NCBI RefSeq assembly: GCF_003350505.1 | Contig: NZ_QQAY01000001.1 | Location: 496,001-560,000, forward strand | Direction: 5' to 3' | DNA from: Falsibacillus pallidus | GTDB taxonomy: Bacteria > Bacillota > Bacilli > Bacillales > DSM-25281 | Length of the DNA stretch: 64,000 nt | Shown: positions 54,616-62,759 of the stretch, one piece after another | Layout of the letters: every line of letters starts with the position of its first letter | Numbering within the stretch: the first letter of the stretch is position 1 | Notes under the pieces: generated by a model | What the model saw: the letters and a program-made list of their open reading frames with translations, nothing else | Told to the model about the DNA's origin: nothing | Database searches by the model: none | Position numbers and translations under genes: made by a program

Positions 54616-55998
54616 TCACAAATTGACCATTTTTTTCGGATCGATCCACTCATTATATTGTTCTTCGGTCACGAGCCCGCTTTCAATGGCTGCCTCTTTC
54701 AGTGTAATTCCTTTATTGAAAGCAGACTTTGCAATCGAAGCTGCATTTTCATAGCCGATATGCGGATTCAATGCGGTTACAAGCATAAGGGATTTATCTA
54801 CAAATTCCTTGATTACCTCTTCATTTGCTTCAATGCCCTTTGCACAATTTTCATCAAAGGATTTCATACTGTCAGCCAGCAGCCTGACACTCTGCAGGAA
54901 ATTGTAGATGATGACCGGTTTGAACACATTTAATTCAAAGTTGCCTTGGCTTGCTGCAAATCCAATGGCCGCATCATTCCCGAAGACCTGTACAGCAACC
55001 ATGGTCAATGCTTCGCTTTGGGTCGGGTTCACTTTACCAGGCATGATGGAGCTTCCAGGTTCATTTGCCGGAATAGTCAATTCCCCAATCCCGCTCCTCG
55101 GGCCGCTCGCAAGCCAGCGCACATCATTGGCAATTTTCATTAAATCTGCAGCCAGCGCCTTCAGACCACCATGAACATGGACGATTTCATCATGACTTGT
55201 CAATGCGTGAAATTTATTGTCTGAAGAACGGAACGAATAGCCTGTTTGATCCTTCAACTGAGCAGCAACTTTTTCACCAAAGGAAGGATCGGCATTGATT
55301 CCAGTTCCGACTGCCGTCCCGCCAATCGCTAAATCAAGGAGATGGTCCATTGCTTCCTCAATCATCTTTCCGCTTTTATCGAGCATGGCCCTCCATCCGC
55401 TGATTTCCTGTCCAAGTGTAACCGGAGTGGCATCCTGCAGATGTGTGCGTCCAATTTTGATGATATTCATAAATTCTTTTTCTTTATTGGCAAGCGTTTC
55501 TCTAAGCTGCTTCAAAGCAGGAAAAAGCCTTTCTCTCATTTCATGATAGGCTGCGATATGCATAGCTGTCGGAAATGTATCATTGGAGCTTTGAGACATA
55601 TTTACATCATCATTCGGATGGACAGATTGATCGAATCCTGATTCCTGAAGTTTTTGATTGGCCCTTCTTGCGACCACTTCATTGACGTTCATATTCGATT
55701 GAGTTCCGCTTCCCGTCTGCCAGACAACCAGTGGAAACTGTTCATCCAGACTGCCTGTAAGAATTTCATCACAAGCAGCAGAAATGGCATCTCTCTTTTC
55801 CCCAGAGAGCTTCCCCAATCCATTATTGACATGGGCTGCTGCTTTTTTCAGCTGGGCAAAAGCGTACGTCACTTCGATCGGCATTTTCTCGATGCCGATT
55901 TTAAAATTCTGCTTGCTCCGCTGTGTCTGGGCACCCCACTCCTTATCGGCAGGAACTTTGATTTCGCCTATTGTATCCTTTTCAATACGATATTCCAT
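54616..55998 (-). CDS. fumC: Class II fumarate hydratase
   Basis: A 460-residue iron-independent fumarase (CitG/FumC), which interconverts fumarate and malate in the citric acid cycle. The fumarase/aspartase signature [15 protein letters not shown] lies near residue 317, with [13 protein letters not shown] near 98 and [11 protein letters not shown] near 137. Full length. AAAAGGAGGAGTATGATTC precedes the ATG. In B. subtilis citG is elsewhere, so this placement is a local difference. Confidence 0.94.
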   Translation of the reverse strand: MEYRIEKDTIGEIKVPADKEWGAQTQRSKQNFKIGIEKMPIEVTYAFAQLKKAAAHVNNGLGKLSGEKRDAISAACDEILTGSLDEQFPLVVWQTGSGTQSNMNVNEVVARRANQKLQESGFDQSVHPNDDVNMSQSSNDTFPTAMHIAAYHEMRERLFPALKQLRETLANKEKEFMNIIKIGRTHLQDATPVTLGQEISGWRAMLDKSGKMIEEAMDHLLDLAIGGTAVGTGINADPSFGEKVAAQLKDQTGYSFRSSDNKFHALTSHDEIVHVHGGLKALAADLMKIANDVRWLASGPRSGIGELTIPANEPGSSIMPGKVNPTQSEALTMVAVQVFGNDAAIGFAASQGNFELNVFKPVIIYNFLQSVRLLADSMKSFDENCAKGIEANEEVIKEFVDKSLMLVTALNPHIGYENAASIAKSAFNKGITLKEAAIESGLVTEEQYNEWIDPKKMVNL

Positions 55999-56163
55999 GA
56001 ATCATACTCCTCCTTTTATCTTCACTATTCATTTCCATTGAAGACAGCATCTAGTATGTATTTTCTCATAATAGGGAAAAATTTTCATTTTTGACGAATT
56101 GGGATGAATCTGCTGGGTGTCGTTAGAGTGGCGGAATTATGTTGTCTTTCCCGCCACAAATTT

Positions 56164-56385
56164 GATCTTGCCGAATATCCAGGCGGCAGCCTGGCAAATT
56201 GAAGGGGTTTGGCTTTGGCGCGTTTGACTGAGCGCTCAATCGACGATGTGGATTGGAACCGAATTTGGCGCTGGCGCATAAGGAGGAAGTTTTAGCGCAT
56301 AGGCTGCCTTGCCCCGTGCATAGGAAATAGGATTTCGCGCATAAAGGCTGGCCGCTGGCGCATAGCCGACCATGCTTCGCGCATA
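56164..56385. repeat. Repeat block A: 110-bp leader plus six 21-bp units headed GCGCATA
   Basis: The leader holds CCAGGC-GGCA-GCCTGG and the palindrome TGAGCGCTCA. It is followed by GCGCATA at 56274, 56295, 56337, 56358 and 56379 and a one-base variant GTGCATA at 56316: the spacing is exactly 21 bp each time. The 14 bases between heptamers vary. Confidence 0.8.
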
Positions 56386-56545
56386 GAGCCTATCACAAGG
56401 GATGATCCACAATAATTTCTCCCGTTTTTTTATCCCCTCGTATCCTTCTAAGTTGAGGCCGCCCCCCTAATTACCGATAAAGGGACAATTGGAAGCATTT
56501 TAGGTTCAGATCCGCTTTTACAGGGTCATATTTTCTTGTTCTCTT

Positions 56546-56788
56546 GATCTTGCCGAATATCCAGGCGGCAGCCTGGCAAATTGAAGGGGTTTGGCTTTGG
56601 AGCAATTGACTGAGCGCTCAATCGACGATTTGGATTGGAACCGAATTCGGCGCTGGCGCATAAGGAGGATGTTTTAGCGCATAGGCTGCTTTCGCCCGCG
56701 CATAGGCTGCTTTCGCCCGCGCATAGGAGATGGTTTTTCGCGCATAAGACCCGCGCGCTGGCGCATAGCCGATCATTTTTCGCGCATA
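56546..56788. repeat. Repeat block B: same leader plus seven 21-bp units
   Basis: The leader differs from that of block A at about 5 of 110 positions. GCGCATA starts at 56656, 56677, 56698, 56719, 56740, 56761 and 56782, again exactly 21 bp apart. Units at 56677 and 56698 are identical over all 21 bases, which accounts for the one extra unit relative to block A. The offset between blocks is 382 bp. Confidence 0.8.
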
Positions 56789-56931
56789 GCTCAGATCGAG
56801 GGCAGATTTCCAACTTGTTTTCCGTGTTTAATGGATCCTCCTGCCCTTTCCAAGTGGGAATTCATTCAATTTCAATTAGAATATTAACTTCGAGAGCGGT
56901 ATTTTAGTCATTTTTCCACTTTCAAACATAA

Positions 56932-56958
56932 AAAAAGCACCGGCTTCCGCAGCGGTGC
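56932..56958 (-). terminator. Terminator of the cystine-type importer operon
   Basis: On the minus strand GCACCGCTGCGGAAGCCGGTGC can fold (GCACCG/CGGTGC stem) and is followed by T7. It lies just after the stop codon of the ATPase gene. Confidence 0.75.
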
Positions 56959-56965
56959 TCCAAGG

Positions 56966-57700
56966 CTACTGTATCATATTCAAAAATCGCTTTGTTCTTT
57001 CTTCTTGGGGATTATCAAAGATTTGAAATGGTTTGCCGCGTTCTACGATGACGCCTCCATCCATGAAGATGACTTCATCCGCTGCTTCTTTCGCGAATCG
57101 CATTTCGTGGGTGACGACAACCATCGTCATCCCTTCATTGGCTAAATCCTTCATCACTTTAAGGACTTCCCCTACCAGTTCCGGGTCCAATGCGGATGTG
57201 GGCTCGTCAAACAGCATGACTTTCGGTTCGATGGCCAATGCCCTTGCAATGCCGACGCGCTGCTGCTGTCCGCCGGAAAGCTGGTGCGGGTAATAATCGA
57301 ATTTATCGCCAAGTCCGACCTTTTCCAGCAGGATTTTTGCCCGTTCCGCTACTTTCGCTTTCGGCTCTTTTTTGACAATGACCGGACCTTCCATCACATT
57401 TTCCAATGCTGTCTTATGTGGGAAGAGGTTATAGTTCTGGAACACCATCCCTGATTGTCTGCGGTATTGAAGAAGCTTCTGCTTATTGATCTTTCCGTTA
57501 AAGTCCAAGGAAACATCGCTTAATGAGACTTTGCCTTGATCCGGGATCTCAAGTGCATTCAAGCACCTGAGAAATGTCGTTTTTCCGGAACCGGAAGGAC
57601 CGATTAAAACAACCACCTGGCCTTGTTCAACGTTTAAATCAATGCCTTTTAAGACTTCCAATTTATCAAACTTTTTATGAAGTCCATTAATCGTAATCAT
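56966..57700 (-). CDS. tcyC: Polar amino-acid (probably L-cystine) ABC importer ATPase
   Basis: A 244-residue ATPase of the GlnQ/HisP group. Walker [10 protein letters not shown], signature [10 protein letters not shown], Walker [14 protein letters not shown]-loop VTHEM. Last gene of a three-gene importer, 23 bases after the permease. Order solute receptor-permease-ATPase equals that of B. subtilis tcyABC. Cystine specificity is inferred from overall resemblance and a possible CymR site upstream; another polar amino acid is possible. Confidence 0.82.
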   Translation of the reverse strand: MITINGLHKKFDKLEVLKGIDLNVEQGQVVVLIGPSGSGKTTFLRCLNALEIPDQGKVSLSDVSLDFNGKINKQKLLQYRRQSGMVFQNYNLFPHKTALENVMEGPVIVKKEPKAKVAERAKILLEKVGLGDKFDYYPHQLSGGQQQRVGIARALAIEPKVMLFDEPTSALDPELVGEVLKVMKDLANEGMTMVVVTHEMRFAKEAADEVIFMDGGVIVERGKPFQIFDNPQEERTKRFLNMIQ

Positions 57701-57723
57701 ATATGTCCTCGCTCCTTTCTTCT

Positions 57724-58434
57724 TTATTTCGCTACATAACGGTCAAGTCTTGCCTCAATGCGCCCCTGAATGATTGACAGGATGAAACACATGACCCAAT
57801 AGAGGAGAGCCGCTTCTGAATAGAGGAGCAGGAATTCATAGTTCATCGCAGTGATTTCCTGCGCTTTTCTAAACAATTCTGTTACCAGTATCAATGAAGC
57901 AAGGGACGTATCCTTAATCAAGCTGATAAACGTATTGGATAACGGCGGAATTGAAACCCTTGCTGCTTGAGGAAGGATGATGCGCTTCAACACTTGGTTG
58001 TTTGTCATCCCGATGGATGCGCCTGCTTCCCATTGTCCTTTTGGAATGGATAATATGGCTGCCCGCACTATTTCTGATGCATAGGCGCCTACGTTCAATG
58101 AAAATCCAAGGACAGCGGATGGAAATGGATCGATTTCAATATTCAATGAAGGCAATCCGTAAAAAATGATAAATAATTGCACCAAAAGAGGAGTTCCCCT
58201 GATGGCAGAAACATAGAACCGGGCAATCCCCCTGAGGATCCCGATCTTGGATAAGCGTGCGAGTGCTGCCAATATTGCAAGTATCATACCGAATATGAAA
58301 GAAAGAATGGTTAATGGGATCGTATAATACAAAGCTCCCTGAACCATGGGAGCTAGGGAGCTTTGTGCAATTTGAATCATGTCGTGAAGACGGTCTGCCG
58401 AAGGAAAAATATTATTTAGATACATCTTCGCCAA
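57724..58434 (-). CDS. tcyB: Polar amino-acid (probably L-cystine) ABC importer permease
   Basis: A 236-residue permease with five membrane helices. The EAA loop is [22 protein letters not shown], here cited in part, and [16 protein letters not shown] is typical of cystine/histidine-family permeases. The open frame overlaps the receptor gene by 23 bases. The real start may be the TTG at 58434, the ATG at 58425, or a later ATG; no strong ribosome-binding site is visible, so coupling to the upstream gene is likely. Confidence 0.82.
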   Translation of the reverse strand: MAKMYLNNIFPSADRLHDMIQIAQSSLAPMVQGALYYTIPLTILSFIFGMILAILAALARLSKIGILRGIARFYVSAIRGTPLLVQLFIIFYGLPSLNIEIDPFPSAVLGFSLNVGAYASEIVRAAILSIPKGQWEAGASIGMTNNQVLKRIILPQAARVSIPPLSNTFISLIKDTSLASLILVTELFRKAQEITAMNYEFLLLYSEAALLYWVMCFILSIIQGRIEARLDRYVAK

Positions 58435-59221
58435 ACCATTTTTTAGAGATTTTCAAGTACGTACCATCATCTTTAATATCTTTCAATGCTTTATTCACTT
58501 CTTTAACCAGCTTATCATTTCCTTTGCGGAACATGAATGCACTTGCAGATGCATCTTTTGCTTCAGCAGCAATTTTAATGTTGGCATCTTTTTGCGTATT
58601 TAAGTAGTCAAGAATGGATAATTTATCGTTTACAGTCACATCTACGCGTCCAGCTTCAATCAATTTGACCGCTTGGCTCATTCCCTCTACTCCGACAATC
58701 TGTGCGCCATTTTTGGCAGCGATATCTTTATAGTTGCTTGTCAAGGATTGCGCAGCTTTAAGGCCTTTCATATCTTCAAAAGATTTTACATCGTTGTTGT
58801 CTTTTGCTGTTACAAGAACGGCAGCTGACTTGATGTATGGATCAGAGAAATCATATTTTTTCTGGCGGTCTTCCCTGATTCCAACCTCATTGGCAATCAT
58901 GTCGAAACGCTTAGAGTTTAAGCCTGCAAACATGGAATCCCATTGTGTTTCTTTGAACTCAGCTTTAACACCCATGCGTTTAGCCACTTCTTGTGCAAGT
59001 TCTACATCAAAGCCAGTGAGCTTTCCTGATTTATCATGGAATGTAAATGGCGCATAAGTTCCTTCTGTCCCGATCGTAAGGACTCCATCCTTCTTCACTT
59101 TGTTGTAAAGGGCATCTTCTTTATTGGCTGATTCATTCTTATTTGTATCAGATGAACCACAGCCGGCTAGTATAAACATGGCACTTAGAGCAAGAACCAA
59201 AGTCATTTTAAGCTTCTTCAT
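58412..59221 (-). CDS. tcyA: Polar amino-acid (probably L-cystine) binding lipoprotein
   Basis: A 269-residue family-3 solute receptor. Lipoprotein signal ends in LAGCGSSD; the type II periplasmic-binding fold follows (TIGTEGTYAPFTF, GFDVELAQEVAKRMG). The length equals that recalled for TcyA. The open frame reaches 59323, but the ATG at 59221 begins a proper signal peptide. A sigma-A promoter (59268-59296) and a CymR-like site (59234-59257) lie directly upstream. Confidence 0.85.
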   Translation of the reverse strand: MKKLKMTLVLALSAMFILAGCGSSDTNKNESANKEDALYNKVKKDGVLTIGTEGTYAPFTFHDKSGKLTGFDVELAQEVAKRMGVKAEFKETQWDSMFAGLNSKRFDMIANEVGIREDRQKKYDFSDPYIKSAAVLVTAKDNNDVKSFEDMKGLKAAQSLTSNYKDIAAKNGAQIVGVEGMSQAVKLIEAGRVDVTVNDKLSILDYLNTQKDANIKIAAEAKDASASAFMFRKGNDKLVKEVNKALKDIKDDGTYLKISKKWFGEDVSK

Positions 59222-59233
59222 TTTTAAACCACC

Positions 59234-59257
59234 TATTCTTATCGGAATTATTTTATT
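59234..59257. promoter_or_regulatory. Possible CymR site in the tcyA leader
   Basis: The stretch contains TTATCGGAATTATTTTAT, which resembles the A/T-rich GGAATT core of CymR (cysteine-metabolism repressor) boxes. It sits just downstream of the predicted transcription start, a normal place for repression. The consensus was matched from memory. Confidence 0.35.
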
Positions 59258-59267
59258 CACGAATGAC

Positions 59268-59296
59268 ATCATAATATCTTTAATTCGAAATGTCAA
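59268..59296 (-). promoter_or_regulatory. Sigma-A promoter of tcyABC
   Basis: On the minus strand: perfect TTGACA (59291-59296), 17-base spacer, TATGAT (59268-59273). Confidence 0.75.
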
Positions 59297-59401
59297 TGAG
59301 AATGTTTTGTTTAGATTTCCCACTTAATGCTTGAACTATTATTTCTAAATGAAAAGGCTTTATAATAGAGGAACCGTCAAATGGAAAGGGGATAATCAGA
59401 C

Positions 59402-60022
59402 ATGAGACTTGGATTTTTCGGAAGCACAGGAAGAGTGGGGAATGTCGTTCTGCAAAACGCTTTACAGGATGGCTGGAACATCAAGGCCCTAGTGAGAAAT
59501 CCTGAAGAATATAAGGAGGATTCTTCCTTGATAAAAGTGATAAAGGGAAATGCTTTGGAAGAGGATTCTGTCTTTGAAACTATCAGGGATACGGACGCAG
59601 TCTTCAGTGCACTTGGAACAGATGGAAACACTACATTGTCGGAATCCATTCCATTGATTATCAAAGGGATGCAGAACTATGGAGTAAAAAGAATCGTCAC
59701 CATTGGGACAGCCGGAATCCTTCAGTCACGAGCCGAGGCTGGACTCTATCGATTCCAATCATCAGAATCCAAACGGAAGCTGACGAGGGCTGCTGAGGAG
59801 CATTTAAAAGTATATTCGCAGCTAAAGGAAACAGACCTTTCGTGGACCATCCTTTGCCCTACGTATTTGCCTGATGGCGAAAGGATCGGAAAATATCGGA
59901 CAGAACAGGATTACTTGCCGATCGATGGCAAGATGATTTCTGTATATGATACCGGGGATTACGCCTACTCACTTCTGCAAACTGGTGAATATCCATGTGC
60001 AAGGGTAGGCATTTGCTATTAA
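59402..60022 (+). CDS. yheG: NAD(P)-binding Rossmann protein YheG
   Basis: A 206-residue atypical short-chain dehydrogenase/NmrA-like protein, the length recalled for B. subtilis YheG. The nucleotide motif is GSTGRVG (residues 7-13); AVFSALGTDG and VTIGTAGIL follow, as in biliverdin-reductase/flavin-reductase-like members. The substrate is unknown. TATAAT occurs at 59361-59366 and GAAAGGGG before the ATG. Confidence 0.82.
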   Translation: MRLGFFGSTGRVGNVVLQNALQDGWNIKALVRNPEEYKEDSSLIKVIKGNALEEDSVFETIRDTDAVFSALGTDGNTTLSESIPLIIKGMQNYGVKRIVTIGTAGILQSRAEAGLYRFQSSESKRKLTRAAEEHLKVYSQLKETDLSWTILCPTYLPDGERIGKYRTEQDYLPIDGKMISVYDTGDYAYSLLQTGEYPCARVGICY

Positions 60023-60028
60023 ATAGAG

Positions 60029-60066
60029 AAAAGCCTTCTGTGACACGTGTCTCAGAAGGCTTTTAA
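60029..60066. terminator. Terminator between yheG and the secreted protein gene
   Basis: AAAAGCCTTCTG and CAGAAGGCTTTT form a 12-bp stem whose loop (60041-60052) contains the inner palindrome GACACGTGTC. Confidence 0.88.
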
Positions 60067-60597
60067 TTAATTTTGAGATTTTAGCTCGGCAATTTTATCG
60101 GAAAGCATTTTGTTTTTTTCTGCCATTTGAGTGTATTTCTGATCGAGCAGCTGCTTAATTTTTGCTTGATCCTTTGCATCAATCGCTGTTTTTAGATCCT
60201 CAGTAAACTTTTTCTGTGCTTCTTTTTTCGCTGTCCACTCAGCTTTTTTCTGCTGAAACAGTTTCTGCTTCTCTTCTTCGCTCAGCTTGTCCCATTGTTT
60301 TTTATGGGCTTCCTTGAATTTTTCGCGTAAAGCAGGATCGCGGAACTGCTTCATTAAATCATTACGATCGGCAATGACCTTCTGCCAATTGGAAAGTGTA
60401 TCAGGGCTGTATTGTTTTACAAGTGAAAGCAGCATTTCCTGATGTTTTTGCTGCTGCTTCATCCAGTCCTGATGATTTCCCATATGATGACGGTGCTCAA
60501 TTGGCGCTCCGGATGTATTATGGGCAAGCACAGTTCCTGGAAGAGCAAGCAGCAAAGCAGCCGCTGTCAGAATCAATATTTTTTTCATTTTCTTCAC
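60067..60597 (-). CDS. Secreted helical Lys/Gln-rich protein
   Basis: 176 residues with a cleavable signal peptide (ending LPGTVLAHN), a short His-rich stretch (EHRHHMGNH) and about 130 residues of highly charged helix. The make-up recalls secreted Spy/CpxP-like or DUF2680 proteins, but I cannot assign a family. GGAGTGAAGAAA precedes the ATG. The histidines could bind metal; function unknown. It sits upstream of the bmrCD exporter end, on the same strand but beyond a terminator. Confidence 0.7.
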   Translation of the reverse strand: MKKMKKILILTAAALLLALPGTVLAHNTSGAPIEHRHHMGNHQDWMKQQQKHQEMLLSLVKQYSPDTLSNWQKVIADRNDLMKQFRDPALREKFKEAHKKQWDKLSEEEKQKLFQQKKAEWTAKKEAQKKFTEDLKTAIDAKDQAKIKQLLDQKYTQMAEKNKMLSDKIAELKSQN

Positions 60598-60683
60598 TCC
60601 TTTTCAAGTTGCTTATACATCATTATCTTGAGCAAAGCGAAATAAAATATGTAAAAAATATGTAGGATAGGTACAAAGAACAA

Positions 60684-60700
60684 AAGCGCTGGAGCTGGAC
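60684..60700. repeat. Edge fragment of the GCGCTGGAGCTGGAC repeat
   Basis: GCGCTGGAGCTGGAC at 60686-60700 equals the right edge of the element at 37062-37174, without the rest. Confidence 0.6.
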
Positions 60701-60705
60701 GTTAC

Positions 60706-60740
60706 AAAAATGGCCGCTCGATAATTGAGCGGCCATTTCA
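60706..60740 (-). terminator. Terminator of the bmrCD-like operon
   Basis: AAATGGCCGCTC and GAGCGGCCATTT form a 12-bp stem with a 7-base loop; T5 follows on the minus strand. Confidence 0.9.
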
Positions 60741-60743
60741 TTA

Positions 60744-62759
60744 TTAACTTGCTTGTTCTTTCTTTCCCTGCTGTAATTCATACATCTGATAGTATCTGCC
60801 TTTAAGATTCATGAGTTCTTCATGGTTTCCTCGTTCGACGATTCTTCCTCTGTCGAGCACCAGGATCTGGTCGGCATTTTTGATGGTTGATAGCCTGTGG
60901 GCAATGATGAATGTGGTCCTTCCTTTTTTCAGGACTTCCATCGCGTTTTGGATGATGGACTCTGTTTCGGTATCAATGCTTGAGGTGGCTTCATCCAAAA
61001 TCAGAATCGCAGGATTAAAAGCCAGGGCACGGGCAAATGAGATCAGCTGCCGCTGACCGGAAGACAGTGTGCTTCCCTTTTCAATCACTGGCTCATCATA
61101 GCCGTTTTCCAGGTTTTTAAATACGGTCTCTGCACCGACATCTTTCAATGCTTTCTCGACGATATCCCTGGAGATCCGTGGATCATCGAGGCTGACATTG
61201 GATGCAAGTGTGCCAGTGAACAGATATGGATCCTGGAGGACGATTCCCATGTGCTCCCGGATGGTCTGATGGGGAATATCCACCGTATTTTGTCCGTCAA
61301 TCGTAATCTTTCCTTCATTCGGATCATAGAAACGGAACAGAAGGTTGATGATCGAACTTTTTCCTGAGCCGGTGTGTCCCACTAATGCCACTGTTTCACC
61401 TTGCTTTGCTTCAAATGAAATATCTTTTAGGACATGTGCGCCGTCTTTATATCCGAAATACACATGTTCAAATTTAACATCGCCTTTATACCTTTTTATT
61501 TTATCGTCGCTGACAGGAACTCCGTCTTCATCAATTAATTTGAAAACCCGCTCGCCGGCCACCAATGCCTGCTCGAGATTCGCCAATTGGTTGACAATCC
61601 CCTGCACTGGCTGGAAAAGGCGGTTGATGTAATCGACAAATGCATAAAGTACACCGAGGGTCACAAAAGATCCCACACCGATGGAGCCTTTTCCAAAATA
61701 CCAAATGAAAGCCACAAACGTAATATTGCGCAATACACCGACAAGGTTATGTGATGTCAGGGCATTGAGGCTGAGCATTTTGTTTTGATAAGAAAAGTGG
61801 GTTTCATTCAATTCATCGAATTCCTGCTTTGATTTTTCTTCCCTTCTGAACGCTTGGATGATGTTCATCCCTTGGATCGATTCATTGATTATTGCATTGA
61901 TCTCGCTGATCTTGCTTCTGATGACATGGTTGTATTTAGAAGCGTATTTGCGATAGAAAAAGATCCATATCAATAGGACTGGAACCAAAATCAAACAAAT
62001 GAGTGCCAGCTTTACATCAAGGATGAATAAGGCAATATAAATCCCGATGATGTAGATTCCGCTCGTGAAGAAATTGGCCAGAACATTTACATAAAGTTCC
62101 CTGATCGCCTCTGTATCATTTGTGATCCTGGCCACCACCTTACCTGCAGGGAGGTTGTCAAAGTAGCTGATTGGCAGTCTTTGAATATGCCTGAAAATAT
62201 CCATTCGCATTCTTTGGATGACCCGATTGGCTGCCGTCTGCAAATAATAATGCTGTCCATACTGAAAGATGGACGCAAAAAGAAGTAGGCCCAGGTAGAT
62301 TCCAAATAATTTCATTAATTTAGGCACTTCAGGATTATAGAAATTCAATAATTGATCCATAGTCAGCTTATCTGCCTTGAATCTTTTAACGATATTCCCT
62401 TTTTCGATGGTCAAATAGCCATTTTTGTATTTTTTGTCCCCATCCATGTCTACGGCTTTAGGAACAAATACAAAATCTTTCCCTGCCTGGAAGACGTGGA
62501 CTTCATTTCCCTTTTTTTCTCCGGGGCTTAAATAGTCTCCCCTTTTATAATAATGTCCTTTATAAAGGACGCTCTCACTGCTTTTTTCCGTTTCATACCA
62601 CTTCGATTCGATTCCCAATATGTGATGATCGATCATGCGCTTGGCAATGAATGGGCCTGCAAGCTCTGCCCCAACGGATACAGAAAGCATGAGCAGAGCT
62701 GCAATGATGATGCCTTTATATAGTAAGGCATACTGTACAAGCCTTTTCCCTAAACTCAT
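60744..62759 (-). CDS. bmrD: Heterodimeric multidrug ABC exporter subunit BmrD (YheH)
   Basis: A 671-residue half-transporter. Six membrane helices, with a large insertion of about 100 residues between helices 1 and 2 (about 40-140; the extracellular domain typical of BmrD), then an ATPase domain (about 430-660): Walker A GHTGSGKSS, signature LSSGQRQLI, Walker B ILILDEATSSID with the catalytic Glu. It works with BmrC, whose gene overlaps the start by 4 bases. Confidence 0.92.
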   Translation of the reverse strand: MSLGKRLVQYALLYKGIIIAALLMLSVSVGAELAGPFIAKRMIDHHILGIESKWYETEKSSESVLYKGHYYKRGDYLSPGEKKGNEVHVFQAGKDFVFVPKAVDMDGDKKYKNGYLTIEKGNIVKRFKADKLTMDQLLNFYNPEVPKLMKLFGIYLGLLLFASIFQYGQHYYLQTAANRVIQRMRMDIFRHIQRLPISYFDNLPAGKVVARITNDTEAIRELYVNVLANFFTSGIYIIGIYIALFILDVKLALICLILVPVLLIWIFFYRKYASKYNHVIRSKISEINAIINESIQGMNIIQAFRREEKSKQEFDELNETHFSYQNKMLSLNALTSHNLVGVLRNITFVAFIWYFGKGSIGVGSFVTLGVLYAFVDYINRLFQPVQGIVNQLANLEQALVAGERVFKLIDEDGVPVSDDKIKRYKGDVKFEHVYFGYKDGAHVLKDISFEAKQGETVALVGHTGSGKSSIINLLFRFYDPNEGKITIDGQNTVDIPHQTIREHMGIVLQDPYLFTGTLASNVSLDDPRISRDIVEKALKDVGAETVFKNLENGYDEPVIEKGSTLSSGQRQLISFARALAFNPAILILDEATSSIDTETESIIQNAMEVLKKGRTTFIIAHRLSTIKNADQILVLDRGRIVERGNHEELMNLKGRYYQMYELQQGKKEQAS

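Larger units (their letters stand above)
55999..56965. other. Gene-free 970-bp spacer with duplicated 21-bp-period arrays
   Basis: No supported gene. Contents in order: a GTGGCGG/CCGCCAC hairpin (56128-56157), repeat block A (56164-56385), a linker, repeat block B (56546-56788), and the upstream end of the fumC and downstream end of the ABC importer transcripts. An A7-GCACCGGCTTCCGCAGCGGTGC hairpin at about 56932-56958 is likely the terminator of the importer operon. Confidence 0.75.

Noticed and set aside
56274-56788. CRISPR array
   Set aside because: The conserved part is only 7 bp with a 21-bp period, the intervening bases match between two duplicated blocks, and no cas genes are present.
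56526-56813. 95-codon minus-strand reading frame with LCAxxxS heptads
   Set aside because: It exists because the repeat period is a multiple of three. There is no convincing ribosome-binding site, and the sister array (block A) is not open in the same way.
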